A stretch of 64,000 bases of DNA from Candidatus Zhuqueibacterota bacterium (GTDB lineage Bacteria; Zhuqueibacterota; Zhuqueibacteria; Residuimicrobiales; Oceaniaggregativiventaceae): NCBI GenBank assembly GCA_014728115.1, contig WJME01000336.1, positions 1 to 64,000 of the forward strand. Reading direction: 5' to 3'. Below are positions 58,101 through 64,000 of the stretch, one piece after another. Each line of letters starts with the position of its first letter. Within the stretch, counting starts at the first letter, position 1. A model generated the notes under the pieces. That model searched no databases, had not been told where the DNA came from, and saw only the letters and a program-made list of their open reading frames with translations. The position numbers and the translations under genes were made by a program.

Positions 58101-58598
58101 GAAGGACAGAACGGTTCTCTTTGGGTGACCGACGGACAGGACACCACGATCCTCTTTATCGACCGCGATACGGATCTGGACGGCTGGTCATCGCCTCCGG
58201 ACGTGTTCGGGTTGGTGGCGTTGTTGGCACAATATACACAGTCAGCACCGGCAGATGACGGATACGAGTTACGTCCCCGTTCCCGGGCGGATTTCATTCC
58301 GGTTACGGCAGTGCAAGGGGATCATGCAGAGCCGCTGGCTTTTCTTTTGATGCAAAATTATCCCAATCCGTTCAATCCACACACCGTAATCCGGTTTATG
58401 CTCCCCCAAAAAAGCCCGGTCGAACTGGCAGTCTTTGATCTCTTGGGCCGGCAGGTGCATAGGTGGTCGTCCCCTGGCTTGTCTGCGGGTGCTCACGAGC
58501 TGATCTTTGATGCGACCGGGCTGAGCAGCGGCAGTTATTTTTATCGCTTGACAGCGGGTAATTTTATACAGGTGCGCCGGATGGTGATCGTAAAATAG
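55185..58598 (+). CDS. Large multidomain secreted protein with T9SS-type sorting domain
   Basis: The protein has 1137 residues. ATG 55185 has AAGGAGA upstream and starts a signal peptide (GLLTWLFGSILLSGVLAQ). In order: an ASH/HYDIN-like Ig domain (LDYGSIPVRAKTLQFVAI), a beta-propeller-like region (GHLYIAGRNAIHCLDAETG), a carboxypeptidase-regulatory-like fold (GSIAGAVWSNHSQEPLTAR), a jelly-roll, an Fn3-like piece, an OB-fold like those near secreted nucleases (VTVHGTITSPNFSPSRSNF), and the sorting domain YPNPFNPHTVIRFMLP to RRMVIVK. No catalytic site was recognised; adhesion or binding is likely. It is divergent from the M14 pair. Confidence 0.82.
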   Translation: MKGLLTWLFGSILLSGVLAQSPENELLFSTQHLDYGSIPVRAKTLQFVAIKNPHEHNIRITGISTDHSAYQVSIDSSQILPPVPPPLGSPVTQADWLEQPLTLKPDQSILLTITFIPQTIGSAPGELIISTENDNYAIQITGYGYEMWTTRWQISAHETEWFDQQNSIRGMAFAAQKGHLYIAGRNAIHCLDAETGKRVKEIALPKEIKESIPGRIVVTRKGKLIIGNIAPQNDSFVLYTYAHEDSQAVKIFEGKLKGRNGDALAVHNNGNDLEIYVSGLDNELVHVLRQTKEDTFFLLHSVALPTAGAAGYSISPAMDAEHCFITGPDQPLRYIRNDGTVLKEIDDHTGTTCSFFSIEKKNGHTRQFVALATGTRPGTQIIECLGTPGDSLCSLVHAVGAPTFAFAQGDNPLGIAQVLYDSQYHQLLEMVSNVGVAAFDMKSIEPDAIIPSGSIAGAVWSNHSQEPLTARLYLEDSPFEAFTDEAGKFRIQQVPIGNHIIVCNARDHFLVRDTLQVMADTTIIKNFHLDIKTYPPVRLTVQTRATEAHLSWNLQRPDTLIAYHDDEPASGWFQKQNRAYGVIFDLQQVPGATIEQLDFCHYSWQTQQGPYDYRVHLFDWQDSTLITSFQQVAQDAYAEPKWEYAIDLGSREWVPLLGVFIEPLSGTPDDAHPALSTDNSVPAVRGTSMLVMDIENPFDSVIDAVDQNPGMGDFLMDLWIDVPDQHQKAIKQPAPAMAFVASAARGETSERGLLSRDMQIVKMPHMQTERLTGFQLFRGINQERLERLAEVPADEQRFIDHSPVADTTLVYGISAIYDIGQSDTVVTPYHHPPLLPIGEARKDSDLDFVPDFLGNIVTVHGTITSPNFSPSRSNFFLQDSTAGINLFSEHHDLTASYELAAGDQVYITGQIAQVRGLTQMLLSDAAHFTLVSRGNPLPDTVQTSLSVLGESLESQLLYIPELRLVKPEAWPPEGQNGSLWVTDGQDTTILFIDRDTDLDGWSSPPDVFGLVALLAQYTQSAPADDGYELRPRSRADFIPVTAVQGDHAEPLAFLLMQNYPNPFNPHTVIRFMLPQKSPVELAVFDLLGRQVHRWSSPGLSAGAHELIFDATGLSSGSYFYRLTAGNFIQVRRMVIVK

Positions 58599-59031
58599 GC
58601 CCGGATACATTCTTATTTTGAAATGAGCAATGAACTTGTAAAAACACGCAACCAGAGAATATGAAAATGACGATCCTGGGGTCGGACCTCAGCCATCGCT
58701 AAAAAACAACAATTTAGATGATGCAATAGGCCGTTTGAACCGGTTTAATAGGCTGTTTACCCGCTCTTCTTTCGTTTCAAGGCAGCGTAATTCAAATCAT
58801 TCACGACGCGATGGATCCCGGTTTACCTCTTACAAATGTTTTCCTTGCATTAAAGACATAAATTCTTTAATAATCTTATCACGCCCCAAACGCAATAATA
58901 ATCATATGGACGAGCTCAATGATTGCGATCACTAAAAACTCGCATTCATTTGTGTTCATTCGGGTTTATTCGTGGTAAAAATTGAACCGTAAATAAACTA
59001 AACCATCCCTTGACCAAACCCACTGAGAAAA
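58599..59031. other. Gene-free interval with repeat copy
   Basis: About 433 bp. Contains the partial MITE-like repeat at 58671-58762 and, at 58948-58985, a degenerate tandem phrase (TTTGTGTTCATTCGGG, TTTATTCGTGG) of a type dispersed in many genomes. Nothing else supported. Confidence 0.55.
58671..58762 (+). repeat. Partial copy of the MITE-like repeat
   Basis: From CGATCC through TGGGGTCGGACCTCAGC and the AACCGGTT palindrome, it aligns without gaps to 63320-63411, with differences at a 6-base block and about seven single positions. The right half and right terminal repeat of the full element are absent. Confidence 0.85.
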
Positions 59032-59613
59032 ATGAAAGCTCGCATACAAAAACAAATCGAATTCATCCTGGAAATCGACAAGCTCAAACACATTTTGCGT
59101 CAATCCTATCTGTTACAAAATCTCCGGCGGGAAAACTCTGCCGAGCACAGCTGGCAGTTGGCACTTATGGCCATGGTGCTCGCCGAATATAGCGATGAAT
59201 CCATCGACCTGCTGCATGTGATCCGCATGGCGCTGGTGCATGATATCGTAGAGATCGATGCCGGGGATACCTACTGTTACGGCGATCAATCGGATAAATC
59301 CCAAAAGGAACAAGCAGCAGCCGAACGGTTATATGGTCTTTTGCCGGACGACCAGGCAAAAGAACTGCATGCGCTCTGGATGGAATTCGAGACCCGTGAA
59401 ACCCCGGAAGCCCGCTTTGCCGCTGCCCTGGACCGGCTCATGCCGCTGTTGCTCAATTACCACACCCAGGGCCAATCCTGGCTCGAACACGGCGTGCGCA
59501 AGGACCAGGTGCTGGAACGGAACTGCCACATCGCCGAAGGATCTAAAGAGTTATGGGACTATGCGGAAACGCTGATTCAAGATGCCGTAAAGAAGGGATT
59601 TTTGCTTGAATAG
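59032..59613 (+). CDS. HD-domain phosphohydrolase (YfbR/HDDC2-like)
   Basis: The protein has 193 residues. The metal site is spread over RRENSAEHSWQLALMAMVLA (His), the HD pair in RMALVHDIVEIDAGDT and a later Asp in ALDRLMPLL. This matches the HDDC2/YfbR group, which dephosphorylates deoxynucleoside monophosphates. The ribosome-binding site is weak (TGAGAAA). It stands alone between two repeat-rich intervals. Confidence 0.9.
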   Translation: MKARIQKQIEFILEIDKLKHILRQSYLLQNLRRENSAEHSWQLALMAMVLAEYSDESIDLLHVIRMALVHDIVEIDAGDTYCYGDQSDKSQKEQAAAERLYGLLPDDQAKELHALWMEFETRETPEARFAAALDRLMPLLLNYHTQGQSWLEHGVRKDQVLERNCHIAEGSKELWDYAETLIQDAVKKGFLLE

Positions 59614-59638
59614 GCAAAAGAGCAAAACTCGATAATCA

Positions 59639-59774
59639 TGATCATTTAGGACCGCTACGGCTCTGCCACCTCGGCAGTCCTCTACAATACCTGCTGGTTA
59701 TTTTAAGTTACTTTTATTTCTTATTTCAGCCACATTGTTCAGCGCCGCGGTGCCAGGATCCTGCGCGGACTCGG
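59639..59774 (+). repeat. Dyad repeat, copy A (partial)
   Basis: Aligns without gaps to copy B at an offset of 183 bases, with about 14 differences in 136 positions by eye. Shared blocks include GGACCGC..CGGCTCTG and GCCGCGGTGCCAGGATCC. Copy A ends where copy B continues. Confidence 0.85.
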
Positions 59775-59821
59775 CAACATTTTCCTTTTCAGAGCCTTGG
59801 TTCTTTGATGTTCTGTAATCG

Positions 59822-60096
59822 TGATCATTGGGGACCGCTTCGGCTCTGGCCCCGCGGCCGTCCTATACATTTCCTGCTGGTTATTTTAGTTTACTTTTAT
59901 TTCTTATTTCGGCCACATTGTTCAGCGCCGCGGTGCCAGGATCCTGCGCGGGCTCGGACGCGCTTCCCCCTGGACCATGCAGAGATCCTTTTAAGCTCAG
60001 TAAAAATTTGTGCGCCTGGGTTATGATCTTGACATTCCCTAATGCATGGCCCAGGGGGCGATCGCGCCTCGCTATCATTTAGGAAAAAGCTCTATA
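59822..60096 (+). repeat. Dyad repeat, copy B (full length)
   Basis: About 275 bp. After the block shared with A it continues with CGCTTCCCCCTGGACCATGC and, 60 bases on, GCATGGCCCAGGGGGCGATC. These two can pair as a stem of about 15 of 16 positions. It ends at GAAAAAGCTCTATAAA. Confidence 0.8.
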
Positions 60097-60271
60097 AATA
60101 ATGGTTCGGATGAATTGGATTTTCCCTATTGTTACCATTTTATCTCTCCCCTTTTTGTTTTTTATCACTTGATCTCTGACATTGGATATCTGATCGCCTC
60201 TAGCGAGCTTTGTCTTTGAGTAATTCTGCTCTATCCAGAAATCTGAAACCATATATTTAATATAGTGTATC

Positions 60272-60546
60272 GGTTGTAGAGCTTTTTCCCCACATTCAGC
60301 GAGGGGCGATCGCCCCCGGAGCCATGCATAGACAAGCTCAAAAGGCAAGAGGGAGATATAAAGTCCGCTGAAACAAAAGGGTATCCTGCATGGCGCAGGG
60401 GGAAGCGCCACGAGCCCGCGTAGGATCCTGGACCCGCGGCTCCTGAAGAGTATGACAAGAAAAAGAAATAAAACCAAACCAAAATGGTCATCAGGAAACA
60501 ATAAAGAATAGCCGCGGAGACAGAGCCGGAGCGGTCCCCAAATATC
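60272..60546 (-). repeat. Dyad repeat, copy C (full length, inverted)
   Basis: Read on the minus strand it follows copy B block by block: GGGGACCGCTCCGGCTCTG, CCAGGATCCTACGCGGGCTC, CGCTTCCCCCTGCGCCATGC, GCATGGCTCCGGGGGCGATC and GGAAAAAGCTCTAC. The sequence between the blocks has diverged strongly. Confidence 0.75.
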
Positions 60547-60589
60547 AAAGTCTGGACCTAAAAAAACACTCGACTAAAGAATAGGACTA

Positions 60590-60730
60590 TCGACGAATCT
60601 GCAAAGGATCCTGGCACCGCCACAACTATAACTGAAAAGCAGGGGCTAAAACAGACAATTACAGGCAACACAACCCAAATAGCACCACCGGGATTGCTGC
60701 ATACAGTAAAGTTGTTTAGTAGAGTAAACA
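60590..60730 (-). repeat. Dyad repeat, copy D (partial, inverted, decayed)
   Basis: On the minus strand GCGGTGCCAGGATCCTTTGC lies 185 bases before the same block of copy C, mirroring the 183-base A-to-B spacing. The outer boundary is uncertain. Confidence 0.5.
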
Positions 60731-60805
60731 GCGAAATGAACAAACCCTCTACCTGGCATTCAATAAGAAGTATGATAAAAATTGTCAACGTTGGGAGACA
60801 GTATC

Positions 60806-61363
60806 ATGAAATTTTTAGCCAGCGTTTTGGTGACAATTCTGGGTTTTGCCGTGGCAGCGTTAATTGTCATGTATAGCGGCGCTGTCAGTGTCAGCGTGCT
60901 GGATAAACCTTCCGCATTTCAATCCTGGATTCTTTCCACAACCATGGAAAATTCGGTCAACTCTCGTGCCGGGGATATCACAGTACCAGACCTGGAAAAA
61001 GAAGTGATGATAGAAACCGGCGCTACACATTATGTGACCATGTGCCAAACATGTCACGGGGCACCTGGCGTAAATTTATCTGCAATGGCAAGGGGCCTGG
61101 AACCCATCCCCCCTTTGCTATATCACAAAGAGGAAGCCGAAGAATGGAGCGCTGCAGAAAAATTCTGGATTACCAAAAACGGAATCATGATGACTGGTAT
61201 GCCATCATGGGGCGTTACCCATTCGGATGAGGAGATATGGGCGATTGTGGCTTTCTTACAAAAGTTGCCCGGGTTGTCAGAAGCAAAGTACAAAACAATG
61301 ACGCAGAGCACAAAAACTGAATCTGGCCATTCGCATGCTGACGGCGATGGACATAGTCATTGA
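60806..61363 (+). CDS. Membrane-anchored mono-heme cytochrome c
   Basis: The protein has 185 residues. ATG 60806 follows GGGAGA. An N-terminal helix (ASVLVTILGFAVAALIVMYSG) anchors it to the membrane. Heme c attaches at CQTCH (C80, C83, H84); the distal ligand is probably Met in MMTGMPSWG. The C-terminus is His-rich (SGHSHADGDGHSH) and could bind metal. It is the first gene of a small co-directional redox/metal cluster. Electron partner unknown. Confidence 0.92.
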   Translation: MKFLASVLVTILGFAVAALIVMYSGAVSVSVLDKPSAFQSWILSTTMENSVNSRAGDITVPDLEKEVMIETGATHYVTMCQTCHGAPGVNLSAMARGLEPIPPLLYHKEEAEEWSAAEKFWITKNGIMMTGMPSWGVTHSDEEIWAIVAFLQKLPGLSEAKYKTMTQSTKTESGHSHADGDGHSH

Positions 61364-61413
61364 TGATTTGTATATCAACCGGCAAAGAAATAACCAAAGG
61401 AGGTATGAATATC

Positions 61414-61728
61414 ATGCGAACCTTGATAATTTTCACAGCACTTTTAATTTTACCTTTCGTCTCCGCCTGTAACAATGATACCGATCACATGGATGACCAC
61501 ATGGGAGACATGCATAACAATTCTTCCCAATACATGATGGACATGAATTCCATGATGAATAATCAGAATTTGATAAACAATCCAGACACCAGGAATCAAC
61601 TGGAGCAAATGCAAAACCATATGAGCGTACTGATGCAAAATTATGAGAATATGCTGCAAAGCATGAATGAGGTGCAGGAAAACGCCCGGGAAGATAGTCA
61701 TAATATGCACCACCGTGAAACGTTTTGA
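61414..61728 (+). CDS. Met/His-rich lipoprotein
   Basis: The protein has 104 residues: a lipoprotein signal ending in FVSAC (C19) and a mature part rich in Met, His, Asn and Asp ([41 protein letters not shown]). Such composition suggests binding of soft metals such as copper or silver. ATG 61414 lies nine bases after AAAGGAGG; an ATG at 61405 is too close to that site. No family recognised. It lies between the cytochrome and a DUF305 protein. Confidence 0.8.
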   Translation: MRTLIIFTALLILPFVSACNNDTDHMDDHMGDMHNNSSQYMMDMNSMMNNQNLINNPDTRNQLEQMQNHMSVLMQNYENMLQSMNEVQENAREDSHNMHHRETF

Positions 61729-61825
61729 TAATATCATCAAAGGTTTCATTACCGATATTGGGTTGCCGCAGAGGCTTGGACCGCAGTTAGATCAAAATAC
61801 ATGCAAGAGGAATAGAGGGGTAACA

Positions 61826-62383
61826 ATGGATCAACAAAAGAAAAAGACAGGAATGAGTTGGGGGCGTTTTACGGCGATGATCGCGACTTCGATCCTCATG
61901 ATGATTTTCTTAATGTATCAGCTCGTCTATTCTTTTGACCACGCACTGTTTAGTGTAAACCGTCTGATCGCCTCATTGGTCATGGGGTGCGTGATGACGG
62001 TCGTGATGCTGTCCTTCATGTGGACGATGTACAAAGGAACAGGAACCAAAATCACAGTTCTCGTCCTGGCCTCGCTGCTGGCCGTGGCCTTGCTGTTCGT
62101 AAATAGAAGCCAGGCCGTGATCGGGGATGTCAATTTTATGAAATCGATGATTCCCCATCACTCTATTGCCATCAACAACGCCCGCAAGGCGAGCATTAGT
62201 GATCCGCGCGTTCGCAAACTGGCAGATGGAATAATCAGGGCTCAGGTCTTGGAAATAAAGGCAATGAAGCGACTCATTGATGACATTGAAGAAAATGGAG
62301 AACGGGGTATAAAAGCGCTACCTCCGCGTTCCACCGAGATGACAGAAGAAATGAAACACGAGATCGAAAAATTGGTAGAGTGA
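61826..62383 (+). CDS. DUF305 membrane protein
   Basis: The protein has 185 residues with about three membrane helices ([52 protein letters not shown]) and then a DUF305 helical-bundle segment: [42 protein letters not shown]305 proteins carry conserved Met-x-x-His-His and are often found with copper-handling genes. GAGGGG precedes the ATG. The family pattern with an N-terminal membrane part is common. Confidence 0.87.
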   Translation: MDQQKKKTGMSWGRFTAMIATSILMMIFLMYQLVYSFDHALFSVNRLIASLVMGCVMTVVMLSFMWTMYKGTGTKITVLVLASLLAVALLFVNRSQAVIGDVNFMKSMIPHHSIAINNARKASISDPRVRKLADGIIRAQVLEIKAMKRLIDDIEENGERGIKALPPRSTEMTEEMKHEIEKLVE

Positions 62384-62506
62384 ATGGGCGCATAGATGCA
62401 AAGTTATGAAAACAAGACCGAGTTGCTGGAATATGCGCGAAAAGAGTATTGAAGGGATGGGCTATTATGCAGCTGTTTGGCAATATCACTGAAATGGAGG
62501 GTTACC

Positions 62507-62902
62507 ATGAAATATGTGTTTGGATTCAGCATAATTTTTCTTTTGACTGGTTTCCCGTTTGCGGGATGCGAAAAGAACGAAAATCCAAATATTCATGTGA
62601 TTTCGGCAGACAGCCTCAACATAATGCTGCAAGATAAAGATTTTACGCTGGTCAATGTTCATATTCCCTATGACGGTGAAATTCCGCAAACCGATCTGTT
62701 CATACCCTACAATGAAATAAAAGACCATTTGGAGGAATTGCCGCCAAAAGATAGTACGATTGTACTGTACTGCCGCAGCGATCGCATGAGTGGCATTGCG
62801 GCCAACACTCTGGAAAATCTCGGATATTCAAAACTCTATAATGTCAAGGGCGGCATGCGGGCCTGGAAGTCGGCCGGCTTTGACCTGATTCGCAAACATT
62901 AG
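62507..62902 (+). CDS. Rhodanese-domain lipoprotein
   Basis: The protein has 131 residues. The lipobox is FAGC (C21). A rhodanese fold follows with VISADSLNIML, FTLVNVHIPYDGEIP and the active-site loop LYCRSDRMSG (C89), then YNVKGGMRAWKSAGF. It could carry persulfide sulfur in the periplasm or outer envelope. GGAGG lies seven bases before the ATG. It belongs to the same co-directional cluster. Confidence 0.9.
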   Translation: MKYVFGFSIIFLLTGFPFAGCEKNENPNIHVISADSLNIMLQDKDFTLVNVHIPYDGEIPQTDLFIPYNEIKDHLEELPPKDSTIVLYCRSDRMSGIAANTLENLGYSKLYNVKGGMRAWKSAGFDLIRKH

Positions 62903-62925
62903 CATAAAATGAAAAGGAGACAAAT

Positions 62926-63144
62926 ATGTGGCATGACATGGGTTGGGGCGGTATGTGGTTCGGATGGGTATTCTGGATCATTGTTATTGGACTCGTTGTC
63001 TATGCGATCGTCCGTGCTACAACCGGACGACAACAAACATCACAATCATCAAATGAAACCCCTCTCGATATTTTGAAAAAAAGATATGCCAAAGGGGAAA
63101 TCAACAAAGAGCAATTTGAAGAGATGAAAAAGAATTTGGAATAG
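62926..63144 (+). CDS. Small SHOCT-domain membrane protein
   Basis: The protein has 72 residues: MWHDMGWGGMWFG at the start, a membrane helix (WVFWIIVIGLVVYAIV), and a C-terminal SHOCT motif (PLDILKKRYAKGEINKEQFE). SHOCT modules are short oligomerisation segments. Proteins of this shape are frequent in copper- and silver-resistance clusters. AAGGAGA precedes the ATG. Confidence 0.88.
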   Translation: MWHDMGWGGMWFGWVFWIIVIGLVVYAIVRATTGRQQTSQSSNETPLDILKKRYAKGEINKEQFEEMKKNLE

Positions 63145-63175
63145 TTCCACTCATCCATTTAAAAAAGAGTTAGAC

Positions 63176-63313
63176 ATGCCGAAATTAAACCGGCGGGAAT
63201 TCATTAAAATATCAAGCACCAGTGCTGCGACAGCAATTCTTACCGCAGGAATGAGACTGGCTTGCCGTGATGGCAATGGGTCTGCCACTGCACCAAGGAA
63301 CTCTGGTCGGTGA
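63176..63313 (+). pseudogene. Truncated Tat-signal gene (45-residue remnant)
   Basis: ATG 63176 encodes a complete twin-arginine signal (NRREFIKISSTSAATAI) and a lipobox-like MRLAC, but the frame stops at 63311 after 45 residues. The sequence just downstream (from 63320) is the MITE-like repeat. Only 17 bp separate the right end of the repeat from the converging GH38 gene, so the body of the gene is gone. The lost product was exported folded, perhaps a cofactor enzyme acting with the redox cluster upstream; its identity cannot be recovered here. Confidence 0.75.
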
Positions 63314-63325
63314 ACCGATCGATCC

Positions 63326-63578
63326 TGGGGTCGGACCTCAGCGGTTTTTAAAAAACAACAATTTAGATGATACAACAGGCCATTTGAACCGGTTCAATAG
63401 CCTGTTTTCACCCCCCGAAAATCGACTGTTTGAAAACTAAAAGAGGGTTGATTTTGACCCCCAAAATCAACCCTCTTTATTTATTTAGGCTCATATTTTC
63501 AATAGGTTAGCCACCCTCGTTTTCCAAGAAATCCACATATTCTCAATAAAATCAGCCACCGGCTGAGGTCCGACCCCA
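63326..63578. mobile_element. MITE-like element with perfect 17-bp terminal inverted repeats
   Basis: The ends TGGGGTCGGACCTCAGC (63326-63342) and GCTGAGGTCCGACCCCA (63562-63578) are exact complements, bounding 253 bp with no transposase gene. Inside are a 33-bp near-palindrome centred on AACCGGTT and a 16-bp perfect hairpin. A left-end copy exists at 58671-58762. Target-site duplications were not recognised. The termini resemble the GGGGTC-type ends associated with REP/Y1-transposase repeats, by recollection. Confidence 0.75.
63441..63477 (+). terminator. Very stable hairpin inside the MITE-like element
   Basis: AAGAGGGTTGATTTTG / CAAAATCAACCCTCTT pairs over 16 bp with a 5-nt loop and is followed by TATTTATTTAG on the plus strand. 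It can act as a terminator for the upstream redox cluster. Confidence 0.7.
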
Positions 63579-63595
63579 ACGGTGGGGCTTAAAAA

Positions 63596-64000
63596 TTAAA
63601 ATTCGACCATAAACGTCCGCACCTGGTGATGGCCGATATCCACGGTGAACCGGTTTTTCGAGATCTTGATCTCGGGCTGATCGGCCAGAACCTCTTCGAT
63701 GTGGTTGGTCTCGACGACACTCTTGGCCGGCGCCGGCAGTATCACCGTCACCCGGTCGTCGCGGCCCTCGGTTTCGAACAGACGTAAAACCACATTGTGT
63801 GGGGACCAGTCACCTTGCTGCACCTTGAGCGCCGAGATGACCACATGATCGCTGTTGCAACCAAAGAACGAGTGTTCCGACGGCAAAGACCATTCGTTCT
63901 TGCGCGCCCAGTTGGGCAACGCACCATCGTGCATGGGCTCTTGTATGGGGATCATGGGCTGGTTGAGCTCCATGGCCGCCCTGGGTACATCCCCTTCGCG
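63596..64000 (-). CDS. GH38 alpha-mannosidase, C-terminal fragment
   Basis: The open frame enters from the right edge and stops at 63596, giving the last 134 residues. MELNQPMIPIQEPMHDGALP, VVISALKVQQ, VVLRLFETEGRDDRV and the terminal ISKNRFTVDIGHHQVRTFMV match the C-terminal beta domain of family 38 alpha-mannosidases. The catalytic N-terminus is outside the window. Together with GH92 and GH109 it points to mannose-rich glycan use. Confidence 0.72.
   Translation of the reverse strand, partial: REGDVPRAAMELNQPMIPIQEPMHDGALPNWARKNEWSLPSEHSFFGCNSDHVVISALKVQQGDWSPHNVVLRLFETEGRDDRVTVILPAPAKSVVETNHIEEVLADQPEIKISKNRFTVDIGHHQVRTFMVEF

Larger units (their letters stand above)
59614..60805. other. 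Long noncoding interval built as an inverted pair of tandem repeats
   Basis: Nearly 1.2 kb without a credible gene, arranged A-B facing C-D. Frames of 70-140 codons exist on both strands but lack ribosome-binding sites, do not share a frame along their whole length, and are rich in Arg, Pro and Cys from the GC blocks. Confidence 0.7.

Noticed and set aside
59828-60548. Open frames of 84-140 codons on both strands in the dyad repeat
   Set aside because: No ribosome-binding sites; the reading frame is not kept along the length of the repeats; composition follows GC-rich noncoding blocks.
63321-63345. Promoter within the MITE-like left end
   Set aside because: No hexamer pair at suitable spacing; the conserved bases are explained by the terminal repeat.

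Overview
The window reads as a chromosomal segment of a Gram-negative, non-photosynthetic bacterium, probably of the FCB superphylum (Calditrichota, KSB1 or Ignavibacteria-like). The evidence is an LptE-family outer-membrane lipoprotein next to a sigma-54 activator, a b558-type three-gene succinate dehydrogenase/fumarate reductase, secreted proteins ending in a 'YPNPFNP'-type sorting domain, several lipoprotein and Tat signal peptides, and a pyrophosphate-type phosphofructokinase. Phylum placement is inference. I see no rRNA, tRNA, CRISPR array or transposase gene.

Layout. 1-9465 (minus strand) is a close-packed run: uvrB, purD, a nucleotide-sugar epimerase, a sensor-less sigma-54 activator, lptE, an acidic TPR protein, a family 2 glycosyltransferase and a subtilisin-like protease that runs off the left edge. 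9646-23437 holds secreted and envelope proteins (a GHL10-type glycosidase, a DUF3078 protein, a beta-helix protein with a sorting domain, and a tiny protein that is little more than a sorting domain). These are mixed with a universal stress protein, a NagB-PIG-L fusion, a sugar isomerase, SpoVG, an exported thioredoxin and a radical SAM protein. 23494-34359 (minus) is a sugar-acid module: TRAP transporter (dctPQM), LacI repressor, two SDR dehydrogenases, 6-phosphogluconate dehydrogenase, a LarA-family racemase, PPi-type phosphofructokinase and a Tat-exported aldo/keto reductase. A consensus promoter with a LacI-type operator precedes dctP. 34659-36289 has a ferredoxin and an SpmA-SpmB fusion.

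36619-44314 (minus) is a glycan and phosphodiester module: an EEP-GDPD fusion, a GH109 enzyme, a GH92 protein with a Gln at the expected general-acid position, and an unidentified TIM-barrel-like protein. 44426-51366 carries LemA, a nucleotidyltransferase, a TPM protein, sdhBAC and a methyltransferase. 51522-58598 has two M14 peptidase paralogues, one lacking its zinc and catalytic residues, and a 1137-residue multidomain secreted protein. 59032-59613 is an HD phosphohydrolase. 59639-60730 is a noncoding repeat region built as a large dyad. 60806-63144 is a small envelope redox/metal cluster (cytochrome c, Met/His-rich lipoprotein, DUF305, rhodanese lipoprotein, SHOCT). It ends in a truncated Tat gene and a 253-bp MITE-like element with perfect 17-bp terminal inverted repeats. 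A GH38 alpha-mannosidase C-terminus enters from the right edge.

Most promising leads: the GH92 Glu-to-Gln substitution beside a phosphodiesterase fusion (possible mannosyl-phosphodiester cleavage), the active/pseudo-peptidase M14 pair, the 1.1-kb repeat dyad with a stem conserved between copies, and a small mobile repeat that carries 15 bases identical to the TRAP operator.
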